From assembly GCA_016795385.1 (NCBI GenBank), contig JAEUHI010000071.1, positions 1 through 64,000 of the forward strand: a DNA stretch of 64,000 nucleotides. The letters run 5' to 3'. Both the position numbers and the translations under genes were made by a program. Below, in pieces: positions 7,573 to 16,978 of the stretch (positions are counted from its first letter, which is position 1; the number at the start of each line of letters is the position of its first letter). Below the pieces are notes generated by a model. The model made no database searches, was not told where the DNA came from, and was given only the letters and a program-made list of their open reading frames with translations. The DNA comes from Verrucomicrobiales bacterium (GTDB lineage Bacteria; Verrucomicrobiota; Verrucomicrobiia; Verrucomicrobiales; DEV007).

Positions 7573-10434
7573 TCACCCTGGCAAGCCCGCCTCGCGCGTC
7601 GCGACTTCTTCGAGCAGCTCGAGGATCGCGGGAATATCGATGGGTTTGGTGAGAAAGTGATCGGCTCCGAGCTGGCGGAATTGGGTCGCCCCGTCACCCA
7701 TGGCATCGGCGGTGAGCATGGCGATGAAGGTGCCGTCGAGCGATGGTTCCTGCCGCAATCGCTTCAGCACTTTGTCGCCGTTGAAATCGGGCAGGTGCAC
7801 GTCGAGGAAGATCATTCCGGGACGCAGCGCGAGGGCGCGCTCGATCCCTTCGGCACCGGTCTCGGCGGCGTGGAGTTCCCAATGCGGGCTTTCTTTCACC
7901 ACTTCGCGGACGAGGCGGAGATTCAGGGGATTGTCCTCGATGTAGAGCAGTTGTTTGCGCGAGGGAGGGGCATGGCGTTCGCGAGAGGCCTGCGGGCCGG
8001 CATCCTGGCAGAGATCATCGGGAAGAGCCACGGGCTTTCCCGTCCGGGGGAGTCGCAGGGAAAAGCGGCTGCCTCTTCCGGGTTCGGTGCTGACATGGAT
8101 GTGCGATCCCATCAGTTCGGCGAGGCTCTGGGACAAGGCGAGTCCGATCCCGGTACCGACGGATTTGCTATCATCCGCACCGAGGCGTTCAAAGGGGGTG
8201 AAGAGATCCTTCAATTGCTGTTCGGTCATGCCCGGACCGGTATCCGCGACGGAGATTTCGAGGGAGTCGGCCCCGGCGGTCTGGCATCGCACGACCACGA
8301 GTCCGTCCTGCCGGTTGTACTTGATGGCGTTGGCGACGAGATTGAGGAGGATCTGTTTGAGCCGCTGCTGGTCGGCGAAGACAACGAAGTCTTCGGGGAC
8401 TTCGGCTCCGAGATCGAGATGGATGCGGTTTTCCAAGGCAAGCGGGCGTGCGTAGGCCCCGATTTCCTCGATCACGGATCGCAGCGAGACCTCCTCGATC
8501 GAGCAGCAGAGTTTCCCCGCCTCGATGCGGGCGAGGTCGAGGACTTCGTTGATGAGGTCGAGGAGGTGTTTCCCCGCTCGTTGGATGAAAAGCAGCTTTT
8601 CCGCCTGGACGGGATCGCTCTCGGCGCGGACGAGGAGTTGGCTGAAGCCGAGGATCGCATTGAGCGGCGTGCGCAGTTCGTGGCTCATGCGCGAGAGGAA
8701 TTCGCTCTTGGCAAGGCTGGCGCGCTGGGCCTCGTCGCGGGAATCGCGGAGGCGCTTCTCGAAACGTTTGCGCGAGCTGATGTCGCGCACATTGACGGTA
8801 TACACCGTGTGGTCGCCGGCCTCGATCGGTGAAAGGGTCATCTCGACGGGGAAAGGCGATCCGTCGGCGCGCCGGCCGGTGAGTTCGCTGCGTCGACCCA
8901 CGAGCGGGCTGTTGGAGACATTCGCGAAGGGATTGCCGTCTTCCCGATCGATGTAGGCTCCGTGCGGATCGGTGAAAAGTTCTCCCAACTGCCGGCCGAC
9001 AATCCCTTTTTCAAACGAGCCGAGCATGTTCTCGGCCGCGGGGTTCACGCCGAGGATCCAGCCATGGCTGTCAATCGTGAGGATGCCGTCGGGCGAGATA
9101 TCGAGGATGGTGGAACTCTGCTGCAGGGAGCGCTGCAACTCGAGTTTCATTTCCTGCAGCTCGGTGACGTCGACGACGATGCCATCCCAGACGATGGCAC
9201 CGCTTTCGCTGCGGATGACGTTTCCGGACTCGTCTCGGGCGGGACGCGATTTACCGTGGATCCATTTCGATTCCCCGCTCGGAGCCCGGACCCGGCCCAG
9301 CCAGTGCCACGGGGTGAGGCCCGCCATGGCCTGCTTGATCGAGGTCCGGTAGGAAAGCACATCGTCGGGATGAATGAGATCGGAGAGTGAACTCCGATCG
9401 GCGAGAGCCTCGATCGGCGAGAGCCCGTAGAGATCCCGCACGCCATCGCTGACATAGGTGAGCCGGGTTTTTCCCTCCTCGGAGACCTCGAATTGATAGA
9501 CCATCCCGGGCGCGTTGCCGATAAGGCGGTCGAAGCGCGACATCTCCTCGCGGAGCTGGCGGGTCCGCGAGGCGACGCGACCCTCCAACTCGCGCCGCGA
9601 GGCGAGAAGGGCAAGTTCGGCCTCCTTTTGTTTCGTGATATCGGTGACGGTACCTTCAAAAAAGAGGATCTGGCCCGATTCGTCGCGGATGACGCGGGCG
9701 GATTCGGAGATCCAGATGATGGCTCCGTCGCGCCGATAGACCTGGGATTCGAAACCGGTGAGAAAATCGGTCCGGGAGACGGCTTCGACAAAGGCGTCGC
9801 GGCGGCCTTCCTCGACGTAGAGATGACGCGCGGAAAAGTTGGAATGGTAGATCAACTCGTCGACACTGTCATAGCCATACATCCGCGCGAGGGAGAGATT
9901 CGCCCGAAGGTAATTCCCCAGGAGGGTGGTCTGGTAAAAGCCTTCGATCGCGTTTTCGTAGAAATTTCGGTAGTGCCCGATGTCCGGATCCTCGCCTCGT
10001 TTCTGGTGATGCGAGACTTCGTAGCGATAGAGCTTGTCCCTCAGGCAGTCGACCAGGCACTCGATCGAGTGAAAGAGCAATTCGCCGTCCGCGCGGGTCC
10101 ATTGGGAAGGCGAAACGCCGGTCAGCACCAGCAGCCCGGGGATCGATGCATCACGGGATAGGGGAAGGACTGCCCTTTCCGACTCCAGAACGGGCCGGCC
10201 TGAGCGGAGGATGGTTTCGAGACGTTCGGAAGGAGGAGCAGAAACGGGCACCTCTCCGATCGCATGCCAACGACCTTCGGCGTCGAGAAAGGAGACACAT
10301 GCCCCGGCAGGGCGTAGCTGGCACCTCACGATCGAGAGCACCGCCGAAAATCCTTCGCGCGATAGGGCCGCAAGCGCTTTTCCGGGAATTCGGGAAAGCG
10401 CGGTGGAGGAGTCGCGGCTGTGCAGGGATAGCAT
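7573..10434 (-). CDS. Multi-PAS hybrid sensor histidine kinase with receiver domain
   Basis: 953 residues from the ATG at 10434. An upstream ATG at 10476 would add 14 very hydrophobic residues and cannot be excluded. Domain order: an N-terminal GAF-like region (residues 1-150); three PAS/PAC segments (about 165-295, 310-435 and 445-560; PAC signatures such as S-G-Q-I-L-F-F-E-G-T-V-T-D-I-T); a HisKA domain with phospho-acceptor His585 in S-H-E-L-R-T-P-L-N; a HATPase_c domain with N and G boxes (N-A-I-K-Y-N, D-T-G-P-G-M); and a C-terminal receiver with predicted phospho-acceptor Asp878 in L-D-V-H-L-P-D. There is no clear transmembrane segment from this start, so it is probably cytosolic. No output-domain regulator is adjacent, so the downstream partner is unknown. 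Confidence 0.88.
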   Translation of the reverse strand: MLSLHSRDSSTALSRIPGKALAALSREGFSAVLSIVRCQLRPAGACVSFLDAEGRWHAIGEVPVSAPPSERLETILRSGRPVLESERAVLPLSRDASIPGLLVLTGVSPSQWTRADGELLFHSIECLVDCLRDKLYRYEVSHHQKRGEDPDIGHYRNFYENAIEGFYQTTLLGNYLRANLSLARMYGYDSVDELIYHSNFSARHLYVEEGRRDAFVEAVSRTDFLTGFESQVYRRDGAIIWISESARVIRDESGQILFFEGTVTDITKQKEAELALLASRRELEGRVASRTRQLREEMSRFDRLIGNAPGMVYQFEVSEEGKTRLTYVSDGVRDLYGLSPIEALADRSSLSDLIHPDDVLSYRTSIKQAMAGLTPWHWLGRVRAPSGESKWIHGKSRPARDESGNVIRSESGAIVWDGIVVDVTELQEMKLELQRSLQQSSTILDISPDGILTIDSHGWILGVNPAAENMLGSFEKGIVGRQLGELFTDPHGAYIDREDGNPFANVSNSPLVGRRSELTGRRADGSPFPVEMTLSPIEAGDHTVYTVNVRDISSRKRFEKRLRDSRDEAQRASLAKSEFLSRMSHELRTPLNAILGFSQLLVRAESDPVQAEKLLFIQRAGKHLLDLINEVLDLARIEAGKLCCSIEEVSLRSVIEEIGAYARPLALENRIHLDLGAEVPEDFVVFADQQRLKQILLNLVANAIKYNRQDGLVVVRCQTAGADSLEISVADTGPGMTEQQLKDLFTPFERLGADDSKSVGTGIGLALSQSLAELMGSHIHVSTEPGRGSRFSLRLPRTGKPVALPDDLCQDAGPQASRERHAPPSRKQLLYIEDNPLNLRLVREVVKESPHWELHAAETGAEGIERALALRPGMIFLDVHLPDFNGDKVLKRLRQEPSLDGTFIAMLTADAMGDGATQFRQLGADHFLTKPIDIPAILELLEEVATREAGLPG

Positions 10435-10800
10435 GAAGTCTGAATGTATAAATATTATGAAAAATATAAAAAACAAGCAGCAGGCAGGGCTCCTGGAGGC
10501 TACAAAGCACGTGGATTTGTAGGATCCGACTCGCCCTAAGGCAGTTGTTTCTGGAAAAAAAATTGACCGAAAAACGGAACTTTCTTGGTGGGCTCACCCG
10601 CAGGCGGCCAGCCGCAGCCCGAACCCGACGTCCGATCCGGGCCGCGCGTCGCCGGAAAACCGCTTGTGATTCCCGGCTGATCCTCTAAATTTCCGCCCCC
10701 CCGACCGCCGCAGGTGCTCCAAGGGCGGGCGGGTTCATTCAACGGAGCGATGTCGGCAGGCTTAACCCAACCGAACAACCAACCCAAACCCAAAAACCAC
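10435..10800. other. Divergent intergenic region between the hybrid kinase and rpsA
   Basis: 366 bp without a convincing gene. The kinase side (10437-10485) is strikingly AT-rich for this genome, with runs such as aatattatgaaaaatataaa, and probably holds the minus-strand promoter. The rpsA side is GC-rich and forms the long rpsA leader. An A-tract and TTGACC at 10563-10568 could be a -35 element, but no good -10 is visible at the right distance. No Shine-Dalgarno sequence precedes the rpsA ATG; the last bases are a C/A-rich acccaaaaaccac. Confidence 0.5.
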
Positions 10801-12498
10801 ATGTCAGCCACCCTTACCACGGAAGCTCAGGACCTCATGGCCCTGATCGACCAGAAATTCCACACCCATCGCGAGAACTCCATCGTGCGGGGAACCATCA
10901 TTGAAATCCGCCCCCAGGTCGTGGTGGTTGATATCGGTGCGAAATCCGAGGGGATCATCCCGATCTCCGAATTCGAAGACGAAGAGTTCGCCGTCGGCGA
11001 CGAAATCGAAGTGCTCCTCGAGAAGCTCGAGAACGACGAGGGCATGGTCGTGCTTTCCAAAGAGAAGGCGGCCCACAAGCAGAACTGGGACAAAATCGTC
11101 AAGGTTTACGAAGACGGCGGCCTCGTCAAAGGCAAGGTCAAGTCGGTCGTCAAGGGCGGCCTCATGGTCAACGTCGGCGTGGAGGCCTTCCTCCCCGGCT
11201 CGCAGATCGACATCATCCCGCCGAAGGATCTCAACGAATACGTGGGCAACGTCTACGAGTTCAAGATCGTCAAGGTCAACGACATCCGGAAGAACATCGT
11301 CCTCAGCCGCCGCGAGGTCATCGAGGCCGAGCGTGCCGAGCAGCGCGCCGAGTTCCTCGACTCCGTCAAGATCGGCGACCGCGTCGAGGGGATCGTCAAG
11401 AACATCACCGATTTCGGTGCGTTCATCGACCTCCAGGGCATGGACGGTCTTCTTCACATCACCGACATGAGCTGGGGCCGCATCAACCACCCCAGCGAGA
11501 TGCTAGCGATCGGCCAGAAGGTCGATGTCGTCATCCTCGACGTCGACAAGGAGAAGGAGCGCGTCTCCCTCGGATCGAAGCAGCTCCAGGACAACCCCTG
11601 GGAGGCGATCGAAGCCAAATTCCCCATCGGCATGGAAGTCGGCGGGAAGGTCACCAAACTCGTGCCCTACGGCGCCTTCGTCGAGCTCGAGAAGGGTGTC
11701 GAAGGTCTCATCCACGTCTCCGAGCTTTCCTGGACGAAGCGCATCACGCGCCCCAGCGACGTGCTCTCCCTCGATCAGGAGGTCAAGGCCGTCGTCCTCG
11801 CCATCAGCAAGGAAGAGCAGAAGATCTCCCTCGGCGTGCGCCAGCTCGAAACGAATCCCTGGGACGAAGTCGAGGCCCGTTACCCGATCGGTTCCACCAT
11901 CAAGGGCGAAATCCGCAATCTCACTCCCTACGGCGCCTTCGTGGAGCTCGAGGATGGCATTGACGGCATGATCCACGTCTCCGACCTCAGCTGGACCCGC
12001 AAGATCAACCACCCGAGCGAGGTGGTGAAGAAGGGCGAAGTGGTCGAGGCCTGCGTGCTCGAAATCGACAAGACCAATCAGCGCATCAGCCTGGGCGTCA
12101 AGCAGCTCGAGAGCGATCCCTGGAGCATCATCGACAGCCGCTTCAAGGTCGGCGACCTCGTCAAGGGCACGGTCGCGAAGATCGCCAGCTTCGGCGCCTT
12201 CATCCAGCTCGAAGACGACATCGATGGTCTCGTCCACATCTCGCAGCTCAGCGAAGACCACGTGGCCAAGGTCAAGGATGTCATCAAGGTCGGCGACGAA
12301 GTCGAGGCCCGCGTCATCAAGGTCGACAAGGTCGAGCGCCGCATCGGTCTTTCGATCAAGGCCGCCGAGTACTCCGAGGAGCAGCTCAAGAAGGAAACCG
12401 CCGCGTTCGACGCGCTGCGCCCCAGCTCCGACCTCGTGGGTCTGGAGCAGGCCTTCAATCTGGCGACCGAAGAGTGGCGTCCGAGCGAGAACAAATAA
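10801..12498 (+). CDS. rpsA: 30S ribosomal protein S1
   Basis: 565 residues from the ATG at 10801; an upstream in-frame ATG at 10714 would add an unconserved Gln/Asn/Pro-rich leader. Six S1 OB-fold repeats are readable. Repeats 1 and 2 (around V-R-G-T-I-I-E-I-R-P and V-K-G-K-V-K-S-V-V-K-G-G) are the diverged ribosome-binding type. Repeats 3-6 carry the canonical G-A-F-(V/I)-x-L-x-x-x-(I/V)-(D/E)-G-(L/M)-(I/V)-H-(I/V)-S pattern and bind mRNA. S1 delivers mRNA to the ribosome, which fits a genome where many genes lack Shine-Dalgarno sequences. The gene is monocistronic and ends at a strong terminator. Confidence 0.97.
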   Translation: MSATLTTEAQDLMALIDQKFHTHRENSIVRGTIIEIRPQVVVVDIGAKSEGIIPISEFEDEEFAVGDEIEVLLEKLENDEGMVVLSKEKAAHKQNWDKIVKVYEDGGLVKGKVKSVVKGGLMVNVGVEAFLPGSQIDIIPPKDLNEYVGNVYEFKIVKVNDIRKNIVLSRREVIEAERAEQRAEFLDSVKIGDRVEGIVKNITDFGAFIDLQGMDGLLHITDMSWGRINHPSEMLAIGQKVDVVILDVDKEKERVSLGSKQLQDNPWEAIEAKFPIGMEVGGKVTKLVPYGAFVELEKGVEGLIHVSELSWTKRITRPSDVLSLDQEVKAVVLAISKEEQKISLGVRQLETNPWDEVEARYPIGSTIKGEIRNLTPYGAFVELEDGIDGMIHVSDLSWTRKINHPSEVVKKGEVVEACVLEIDKTNQRISLGVKQLESDPWSIIDSRFKVGDLVKGTVAKIASFGAFIQLEDDIDGLVHISQLSEDHVAKVKDVIKVGDEVEARVIKVDKVERRIGLSIKAAEYSEEQLKKETAAFDALRPSSDLVGLEQAFNLATEEWRPSENK

Positions 12499-12556
12499 GG
12501 TCGGTTTGCCGATCCATGCCCCCGGGACCACGCGTCGCCGGGACGGCTTTTACAGG

Positions 12557-12587
12557 AAAGGGCGGGGAGAGATCCCCGCCCTTTTTT
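12557..12587 (+). terminator. Rho-independent terminator of rpsA
   Basis: A 9-bp perfect stem (gggcgggga / tccccgccc) with a GAGA tetraloop at 12560-12581 is followed by six T residues. The A residues before the stem extend the pairing into the T tract. It lies 60 bp after the rpsA stop. Confidence 0.92.
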
Positions 12588-12743
12588 GCGTGCGGGACCA
12601 AAAATCCGTCACACCGGGGCGGCTCGCGAAAAAGAATTGCGAACAGATTCCCCTGAACAGGGTTAAATTTTCCATATCCACTTGTCCCAAACCGGCTTAT
12701 TGAATACCGCCACGCGACGATCTTTCCCGATTGACCGCCCAAC

Positions 12744-14870
12744 ATGAACCCGGGGACCACCAGGATCATTCTCCCACCGCCACAACCGCACCGGCCACGT
12801 GGATCCCGCGTGCCGCGCTGGGTGTGGGGAGTGGTCGTGATCGTTGCACTGACTTGTGGGGCTTGGGGAGGATGGCATTTTGGCACGGCGGGCCGGGGCG
12901 GACCTCCGGGCAGTGTCGTTACCAGCGGGAATCCGCCTGCTGAAGCCGCCAAGGCGGACGAGCAGATCGCCGTGAAAATCTCCGACGCGCGCCAAGCCGT
13001 CGCCTCCGGAGACTGGCTCGCCGCCCGCCGGCTCTTTGAGGAAGTCCGCGACATCGATCCGGACAATCCCGATGCCCTTGCCTCCCTGCCCTTGATCGAC
13101 CGGCGCCTCGACGAGGCCCGGGGCACCGTGCGTGTCGATGCCACTCCCGCAGGCACGTTGGTGCGCCTTGGCTCGATGAAGGAACAGCCCGCTCCCGCGA
13201 TTTTCACCGGCGTCCCCTTCGGCGAGCACGATCTTGTCGTTACTCTCGAAGGGCACGATCCTGTGACGCGGACGGTCGTGGTCGCGAGCGAGGAGCCGCT
13301 CGTGCTTTCCGACATCGCCCTCGTGCGCAGCTCGGGGCAGATCGAGGTGGTGAGTGAGCCGCGCGGGGCCGAGTTCAAGGTGGTGCGCACCCGCGAAAGT
13401 GAGCCGGAGGAGCTGGTGGAAATCGGCAAAACGCCGGCCAAGATCGAGCGCCTCGATCCCGGCGAATACCAGGTCTTCATGTCCGTGGCGGGTTTCCCCG
13501 AGCAGTCGCAGATCGTCCGGGTCGAGCATAATCGCAACACGTCGGTTTCCGCCGTTTTCGCCAAAGGCGGTATCAATCTCACGAGCGACCCGGCGGGTGC
13601 CGAGGTCTGGATCGCTCCCGCCGACGATGGAAAAGCCAAGGCCCGCAAAGCCGGCGTCACCCCGGTGAGCGTCGCCGATCTGCCGGCCGGTCGTCATCTC
13701 CTCGAGCTCCGTTATGCCGACTGGCCGCCGATCCGCCGCACCGTCGAGGTCGCGGCCGGCTCGACCCAGGATCTCGAGTTCGCCTGGGAAAGGTCCCTCG
13801 TCTCTTTCACCAGCGATCCTCCCGGTGCCGAGGTCTATCTCGACGACCGTCGCGTCGGCCGGGGGCGGGAAGTGACTCCCTTCCAGATCGAAATGCCTGA
13901 GGGCGACTACCGCTTCCGGGCGGTCCATGCCAAGCTCGGTGCCGTCGAGGAGACGCTCTACGTCGGCAGCGATTCCGGTGATTCCGCGTCCGCGGCGAAC
14001 GCGGTGAACTTCCGTTTCCCCTATGGATCCATCACCCTCGAGAGCCGTCCGCCCGGGGCCGCCGTCGTATCGGCCGGCATGCCGATGGGCCGGACGCCCC
14101 TGACGCTGGCCGTCGTCCCTCCGGGCGATTACACCTTCGAGCTGAGCAAGGAGCAGCACCGCGCCGCGACCGTCTCGGGCAAGGTCGAGCCCGGTGGAGC
14201 ACTGCACTTCGACGCCACCCTCACCTACGATCCCGCGCCCGTGACGAGCCGGAACTTCAAGAACGGGCTCGGTCGGGAAATGGTTTGGATCGGAGAACTC
14301 AAGGGATGGGCCGGTGCCTACGAAGTGACCCAGGAAGAATACGAGCGTCTCGGCGGCGCCAATCCCAGCTACTTCAAGGCCCCCAATCATCCCGTCGACA
14401 GCGTCAACTGGTTCGAAGCGGTGAAGTTCTGCGAATCGCTCAACGCGCACGAGCAAGCCCTCGGCACCTTGCCGTCCGGCTACCGCTATCGTCTCCCCAC
14501 CGACGAGGAATGGGGCAAGCTCGTGGGGGGACAAAAACTCGATGGCGCGATCTCGAGTCTTTTCGAACGTCAGAAATCGACCGCTCCGGTAGGATCGCTC
14601 GCGCCGAATGAATACGGGCTCTACGATGTGCGCGGCAACGTGTGGGAGTGGGTGAGCGACTGGTATTCCCAGACCATCGTCACCCGCATCCAGAAAGACG
14701 GGGCCACCCCGAATCCCGAATGGGTCGGCACCGATCGCAAGGTGCTCCGCGGTGGCGCGTGGAACCGGTCGGGTCAATTCGACCTCGCCGTCGGCAACCG
14801 CATGGGCGCGAGTCCCTCATCGAAGGATCGTTACGACGTCGGCTTCCGCGTGGTGTTGATGCGGGATTGA
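12744..14870 (+). CDS. Membrane-anchored PEGA-repeat protein with FGE-sulfatase-like domain
   Basis: 708 residues. A Pro/Arg-rich cytoplasmic start is followed by one transmembrane helix (about residues 28-47, W-V-W-G-V-V-V-I-V-A-L). The rest is predicted extracytoplasmic. Five consecutive PEGA-type repeats follow (about residues 128-490), each with the signature S-x-P-x-G-A-x-(V/I) then P-x-G-x-(H/Y). The C-terminal 210 residues are a formylglycine-generating-enzyme/SUMF1-like fold with G-R-E-M-V-W-I-G, Y-E-V-T-Q-E-E-Y, Y-R-L-P-T-D-E-E-W, D-V-R-G-N-V-W-E-W and V-L-R-G-G-A-W. In PVC bacteria this fold is commonly a binding or structural module. The paired catalytic Cys region of true sulfatase activators is not evident, so I do not assign enzyme activity. 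Confidence 0.85.
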   Translation: MNPGTTRIILPPPQPHRPRGSRVPRWVWGVVVIVALTCGAWGGWHFGTAGRGGPPGSVVTSGNPPAEAAKADEQIAVKISDARQAVASGDWLAARRLFEEVRDIDPDNPDALASLPLIDRRLDEARGTVRVDATPAGTLVRLGSMKEQPAPAIFTGVPFGEHDLVVTLEGHDPVTRTVVVASEEPLVLSDIALVRSSGQIEVVSEPRGAEFKVVRTRESEPEELVEIGKTPAKIERLDPGEYQVFMSVAGFPEQSQIVRVEHNRNTSVSAVFAKGGINLTSDPAGAEVWIAPADDGKAKARKAGVTPVSVADLPAGRHLLELRYADWPPIRRTVEVAAGSTQDLEFAWERSLVSFTSDPPGAEVYLDDRRVGRGREVTPFQIEMPEGDYRFRAVHAKLGAVEETLYVGSDSGDSASAANAVNFRFPYGSITLESRPPGAAVVSAGMPMGRTPLTLAVVPPGDYTFELSKEQHRAATVSGKVEPGGALHFDATLTYDPAPVTSRNFKNGLGREMVWIGELKGWAGAYEVTQEEYERLGGANPSYFKAPNHPVDSVNWFEAVKFCESLNAHEQALGTLPSGYRYRLPTDEEWGKLVGGQKLDGAISSLFERQKSTAPVGSLAPNEYGLYDVRGNVWEWVSDWYSQTIVTRIQKDGATPNPEWVGTDRKVLRGGAWNRSGQFDLAVGNRMGASPSSKDRYDVGFRVVLMRD

Positions 14871-14883
14871 GGGGGAATCCTTT

Positions 14884-15777
14884 TCACTCCACCACAAACC
14901 CCTCCGTCACCAGGGGGGGGACGACTGCTCCCGGTTTGAAGTGATAAACGCGCTGGGCCTGTCCGGCGGGATCTTCGGCGGCGTAGATCGCGACTTCGAC
15001 TTTCGGGGCGCCTCCGCCGGTGGCGTCGGGCATGACCTTGGTCTCGAGGCGCACCTGGTTGCTGCCTCGCTTCACTCCGCCCATGACGAGTTCGCTCGCC
15101 TTCACGTTCTTGAACGTGCCGGTGAGGTGGCCGTTGACGAAGATCTTCACCTCGTGCCCGGTTGCGTCGATCCAGGCCTCGGCGACGTAAGCGGGTGTCT
15201 CGACCGGCTGCGGGAGGGGCGGGAGGTAGGGCGCGGGCTGGAATTCCTCCCCTTTGAGAAAGGAGAAGTCGCTGTTGCGGATCTGCAAGAGGATCTCGCC
15301 ATCATTGCCGATCTTCACGATGCGGAGGTTGTCGAACTTCCATTTGCCCTCCTCGCGGAGAAAGTGGAGCACGAGAAGGTTGTCCGACACGGCCGTGCCG
15401 GGTTCGTCGCCGAAGTTCGCTTTTCCAAAGTAGGTGGAGGTGGCGGTGTCGCCGGTGGACAGCACCCCGAGGGCCACGAGTCCCCCGAGCTGGGGTGCCG
15501 ACACGGGATCGTCGAAGAGCGCCTGGGGAAAGACGAGCTTTTGCGAGACGATGCGGTTGCGGGTTTCGATTTGACGGGAAAAGGCGGTGGTCTGCTCCCA
15601 CAGATTCAAGTCGCCGCTGTCCATCGCGCGGCGCCAGGCCTCGTAGGCGGATTCGAGCGAGACGCGGATCGAGTTGTCCGGCTGTGCGGCCGGCAGGTTT
15701 TCCGACTGGGCCGCGGCAGGGCGGGGGAGGAGAAAGATCGCTGCGGTCGCCAGGAGGAGGGAACGGGGGAATTGCAT
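14884..15777 (-). CDS. Secreted protein of unknown function
   Basis: 297 residues from the ATG at 15777, chosen because it begins a textbook signal peptide (M-Q-F-P-R-S-L-L-L-A-T-A-A-I-F-L-L) ending A-A-A-Q. The upstream extension of the frame is Arg/Ser-rich and overlaps the divergent hydrolase gene. The mature part has a helical start, then a segment resembling a small SnoaL/NTF2-like or lumazine-type fold (E-G-K-W-K-F-D-N-L-R-I-V) and a C-terminal half rich in beta-strands. I do not recognise a family. It converges on the PEGA/FGE gene with only 13 bp between the stops. Confidence 0.7.
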   Translation of the reverse strand: MQFPRSLLLATAAIFLLPRPAAAQSENLPAAQPDNSIRVSLESAYEAWRRAMDSGDLNLWEQTTAFSRQIETRNRIVSQKLVFPQALFDDPVSAPQLGGLVALGVLSTGDTATSTYFGKANFGDEPGTAVSDNLLVLHFLREEGKWKFDNLRIVKIGNDGEILLQIRNSDFSFLKGEEFQPAPYLPPLPQPVETPAYVAEAWIDATGHEVKIFVNGHLTGTFKNVKASELVMGGVKRGSNQVRLETKVMPDATGGGAPKVEVAIYAAEDPAGQAQRVYHFKPGAVVPPLVTEGFVVE

Positions 15778-15805
15778 CCGGCCATGATACCACGGACGGA
15801 TCGGG

Positions 15806-16789
15806 TTGCCCAAGAGGAGATTCATCCGCCGAAGAAGCCCGTTCGATGACTTCAGGCTTGAATTCGCGGGCGCGGACCTGTATCTCGGAACCGGGCGGGA
15901 GCCAGGCATGAAAAAGGGATTCCAATGGGTGAATGATCGGGAAAAGCTCCTCCTTGGGCGGGCGCGCCGGGTCGTCTATAAATCCCTCGATGGGGGAGGG
16001 GAGCTGGCTCTTCATTTTTACCTGCCCAAGGATTTCCGCGAGGGATCGCCCCGGACCACCTTGCTGTTTTTCCACGGCGGGGCCTGGGATCGCGGGAGCG
16101 TCGTGCAGTTCGCCCCGCAGGCGCTCTATTACGTGGAGCGCGGTGCCATCGGCGTGCTCGCGGAATATCGCCATGCCGCCTCGCATCCGGGATCTCGACC
16201 CTCGCAGTCGTATCAGGATGGTCGTGCCGCGGTGCGCTATCTCCGCCAGCAGGCGGGTGAGCTGAATCTAGATCCCACGAGGATCGTTGTGGTCGGCGGA
16301 GCTGCGGGCGGCAACATCGCGGGGGCGTTGGCCCTCGGTGCGCCGCTCTCGAAGGCGGAGGCGGCCTTCAAGCCGCCGGAGTCCCGTCCCGATGGGGCGA
16401 TCCTCCTCAGCACGATCTTCGAGGTGGTGAAAGGTGGTCTCGGATATCCGGCCTGCGGGGATGCCTCCGAGGCGAAGCTCGTCTCGCTTTCGCGTTATCA
16501 CGAGGGCGCGTGTCCGCCGATGCTGGTGGTGCACGGCAACGCCGATCGCCTCGTGCCAATGGAGGAGGCGACCGCCTTCGCCACCCGGCTCGAGCGGAAA
16601 AAGGTGCCGCATCGCCTCGTCGAATTCGAAGGGCGCGACCGCGATTTCTTCAATCTCAATGTCGACCCGGTCTCCTACGAGGCCGTCCTCGCGGAGATGG
16701 ATCGATTCCTCGACGAGCACGGCCTTTTGAAACACGATCCCTCCCACGAAGGGCCGCACGTGATCTCGAGGCGGGAGTCGGATTATTGA
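15806..16789 (+). CDS. Alpha/beta-hydrolase-fold protein lacking the catalytic Ser and His
   Basis: 327 residues from the first ATG; an internal ATG at 15908 (293 residues) is equally possible. The fold matches the hormone-sensitive-lipase/BD-FAE esterase group: oxyanion motif H-G-G-A-W, then a nucleophile elbow at about residues 163-170, and the acid-loop motif H-G-N-A-D-R-L-V-P. The elbow, however, reads V-V-G-G-A-A-G-G instead of the family G-D-S-A-G-G, so the nucleophile Ser is Ala (codon gct at 16301). The usual catalytic His region reads E-G-R-D-R-D-F-F, without His. The reading frame is intact, so this looks like a preserved non-catalytic or repurposed member. It is transcribed divergently from the secreted unknown. 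Confidence 0.8.
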   Translation: MPKRRFIRRRSPFDDFRLEFAGADLYLGTGREPGMKKGFQWVNDREKLLLGRARRVVYKSLDGGGELALHFYLPKDFREGSPRTTLLFFHGGAWDRGSVVQFAPQALYYVERGAIGVLAEYRHAASHPGSRPSQSYQDGRAAVRYLRQQAGELNLDPTRIVVVGGAAGGNIAGALALGAPLSKAEAAFKPPESRPDGAILLSTIFEVVKGGLGYPACGDASEAKLVSLSRYHEGACPPMLVVHGNADRLVPMEEATAFATRLERKKVPHRLVEFEGRDRDFFNLNVDPVSYEAVLAEMDRFLDEHGLLKHDPSHEGPHVISRRESDY

Positions 16790-16811
16790 CTCGGTCCGCT
16801 CTTGGCTGAAG

Positions 16812-16924
16812 GGCGGCCTACGGAACACACCGAAAACACGGAATAATCGTTTCGTGCCTTTGGGCCTGACTAAGCTTCTCGATCCTCTTTGTTTCCGCGT
16901 TTTCGGTGTGTTCCGTAGGCCGCC
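16812..16924. repeat. Long inverted repeat (32-bp arms) between genes
   Basis: The arms 16812-16843 and 16893-16924 are reverse complements with a single mismatch (the outer 26 bp are perfect), around a 49-nt loop. The sequence has the feel of the acacaccgaaaacacggaa-type intergenic repeats of environmental PVC genomes. It could also act as a bidirectional terminator after the hydrolase gene. Confidence 0.85.
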
Positions 16925-16978
16925 ACTCCTCTGTTCGATTCGCTTGCAGATTCTCGATTATCCGTGGAAATTGTGGAA

